DNA of 5,425 bases, taken from NCBI GenBank assembly GCA_011620245.1, contig WOZN01000045.1:1-5425 (forward strand), read 5' to 3'. The translations under genes were made by a program, and so were the position numbers. The notes under the pieces were generated by a model that was not told where the DNA came from, did no database searches, and worked only from the letters and a program-made list of their open reading frames with translations. The DNA comes from Acidovorax sp. GTDB lineage: Bacteria > Pseudomonadota > Gammaproteobacteria > Burkholderiales > Burkholderiaceae_C. This document shows, one piece after another, positions 5,403 through 5,425 of the stretch (positions within the stretch are counted from its first letter, which is position 1; each line of letters opens with the position of its first letter).

Positions 5403-5425
5403 AGGGCGCTCCTTGCAAACAGCCC

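Overview
The window is GC-rich, densely coding, and reads as a chromosomal housekeeping segment of a betaproteobacterium. It is most likely from the Comamonadaceae (Acidovorax-like). The evidence is the gene order yqgE-ruvX-pyrR-pyrB-pyrX, the protein sequences, and dispersed GC-rich and AGCGCTTA-type palindromic repeats that I associate with that family from memory. No database search was possible.

Layout. Positions 1-126 hold nothing I can name. Positions 127-285 (minus strand) look like the decayed N-terminal stub of a DNA photolyase gene that once diverged from yqgE. From 285 to 5232 all genes run on the plus strand: yqgE (AlgH/DUF179 family), ruvX (YqgF; ATGA overlap with yqgE), pyrR (ATGA overlap with ruvX), pyrB (3 bases after pyrR, GTG start), then a 277-base spacer of repeats, pyrX (a dihydroorotase-like protein that has lost its metal ligands), a 56-base gap, and a plsC-type 1-acylglycerol-3-phosphate acyltransferase. 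Positions 5233-5425 hold a terminator-like hairpin, a second copy of the AGCGCTTA repeat, and a REP-like hairpin.

How the genes work together. PyrB is the catalytic subunit of aspartate transcarbamoylase. PyrX matches the inactive dihydroorotase homologue (PyrC') that assembles with PyrB in Pseudomonas-type enzymes. PyrR is a PRPP-binding pyrimidine regulator/uracil phosphoribosyltransferase. A catalytic dihydroorotase must be encoded elsewhere. YqgE and RuvX are the usual upstream neighbours, and PlsC links the end of the cluster to phospholipid synthesis.

I do not see a new multi-gene system. The most unusual aspect is how far intergenic repeat DNA has entered the operon. A repeat is read in frame as about 35 extra residues at the PyrR N-terminus. 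Other repeats fill the pyrB-pyrX gap as a continuously open frame that overlaps both neighbours, and one repeat abuts the pyrX start codon.
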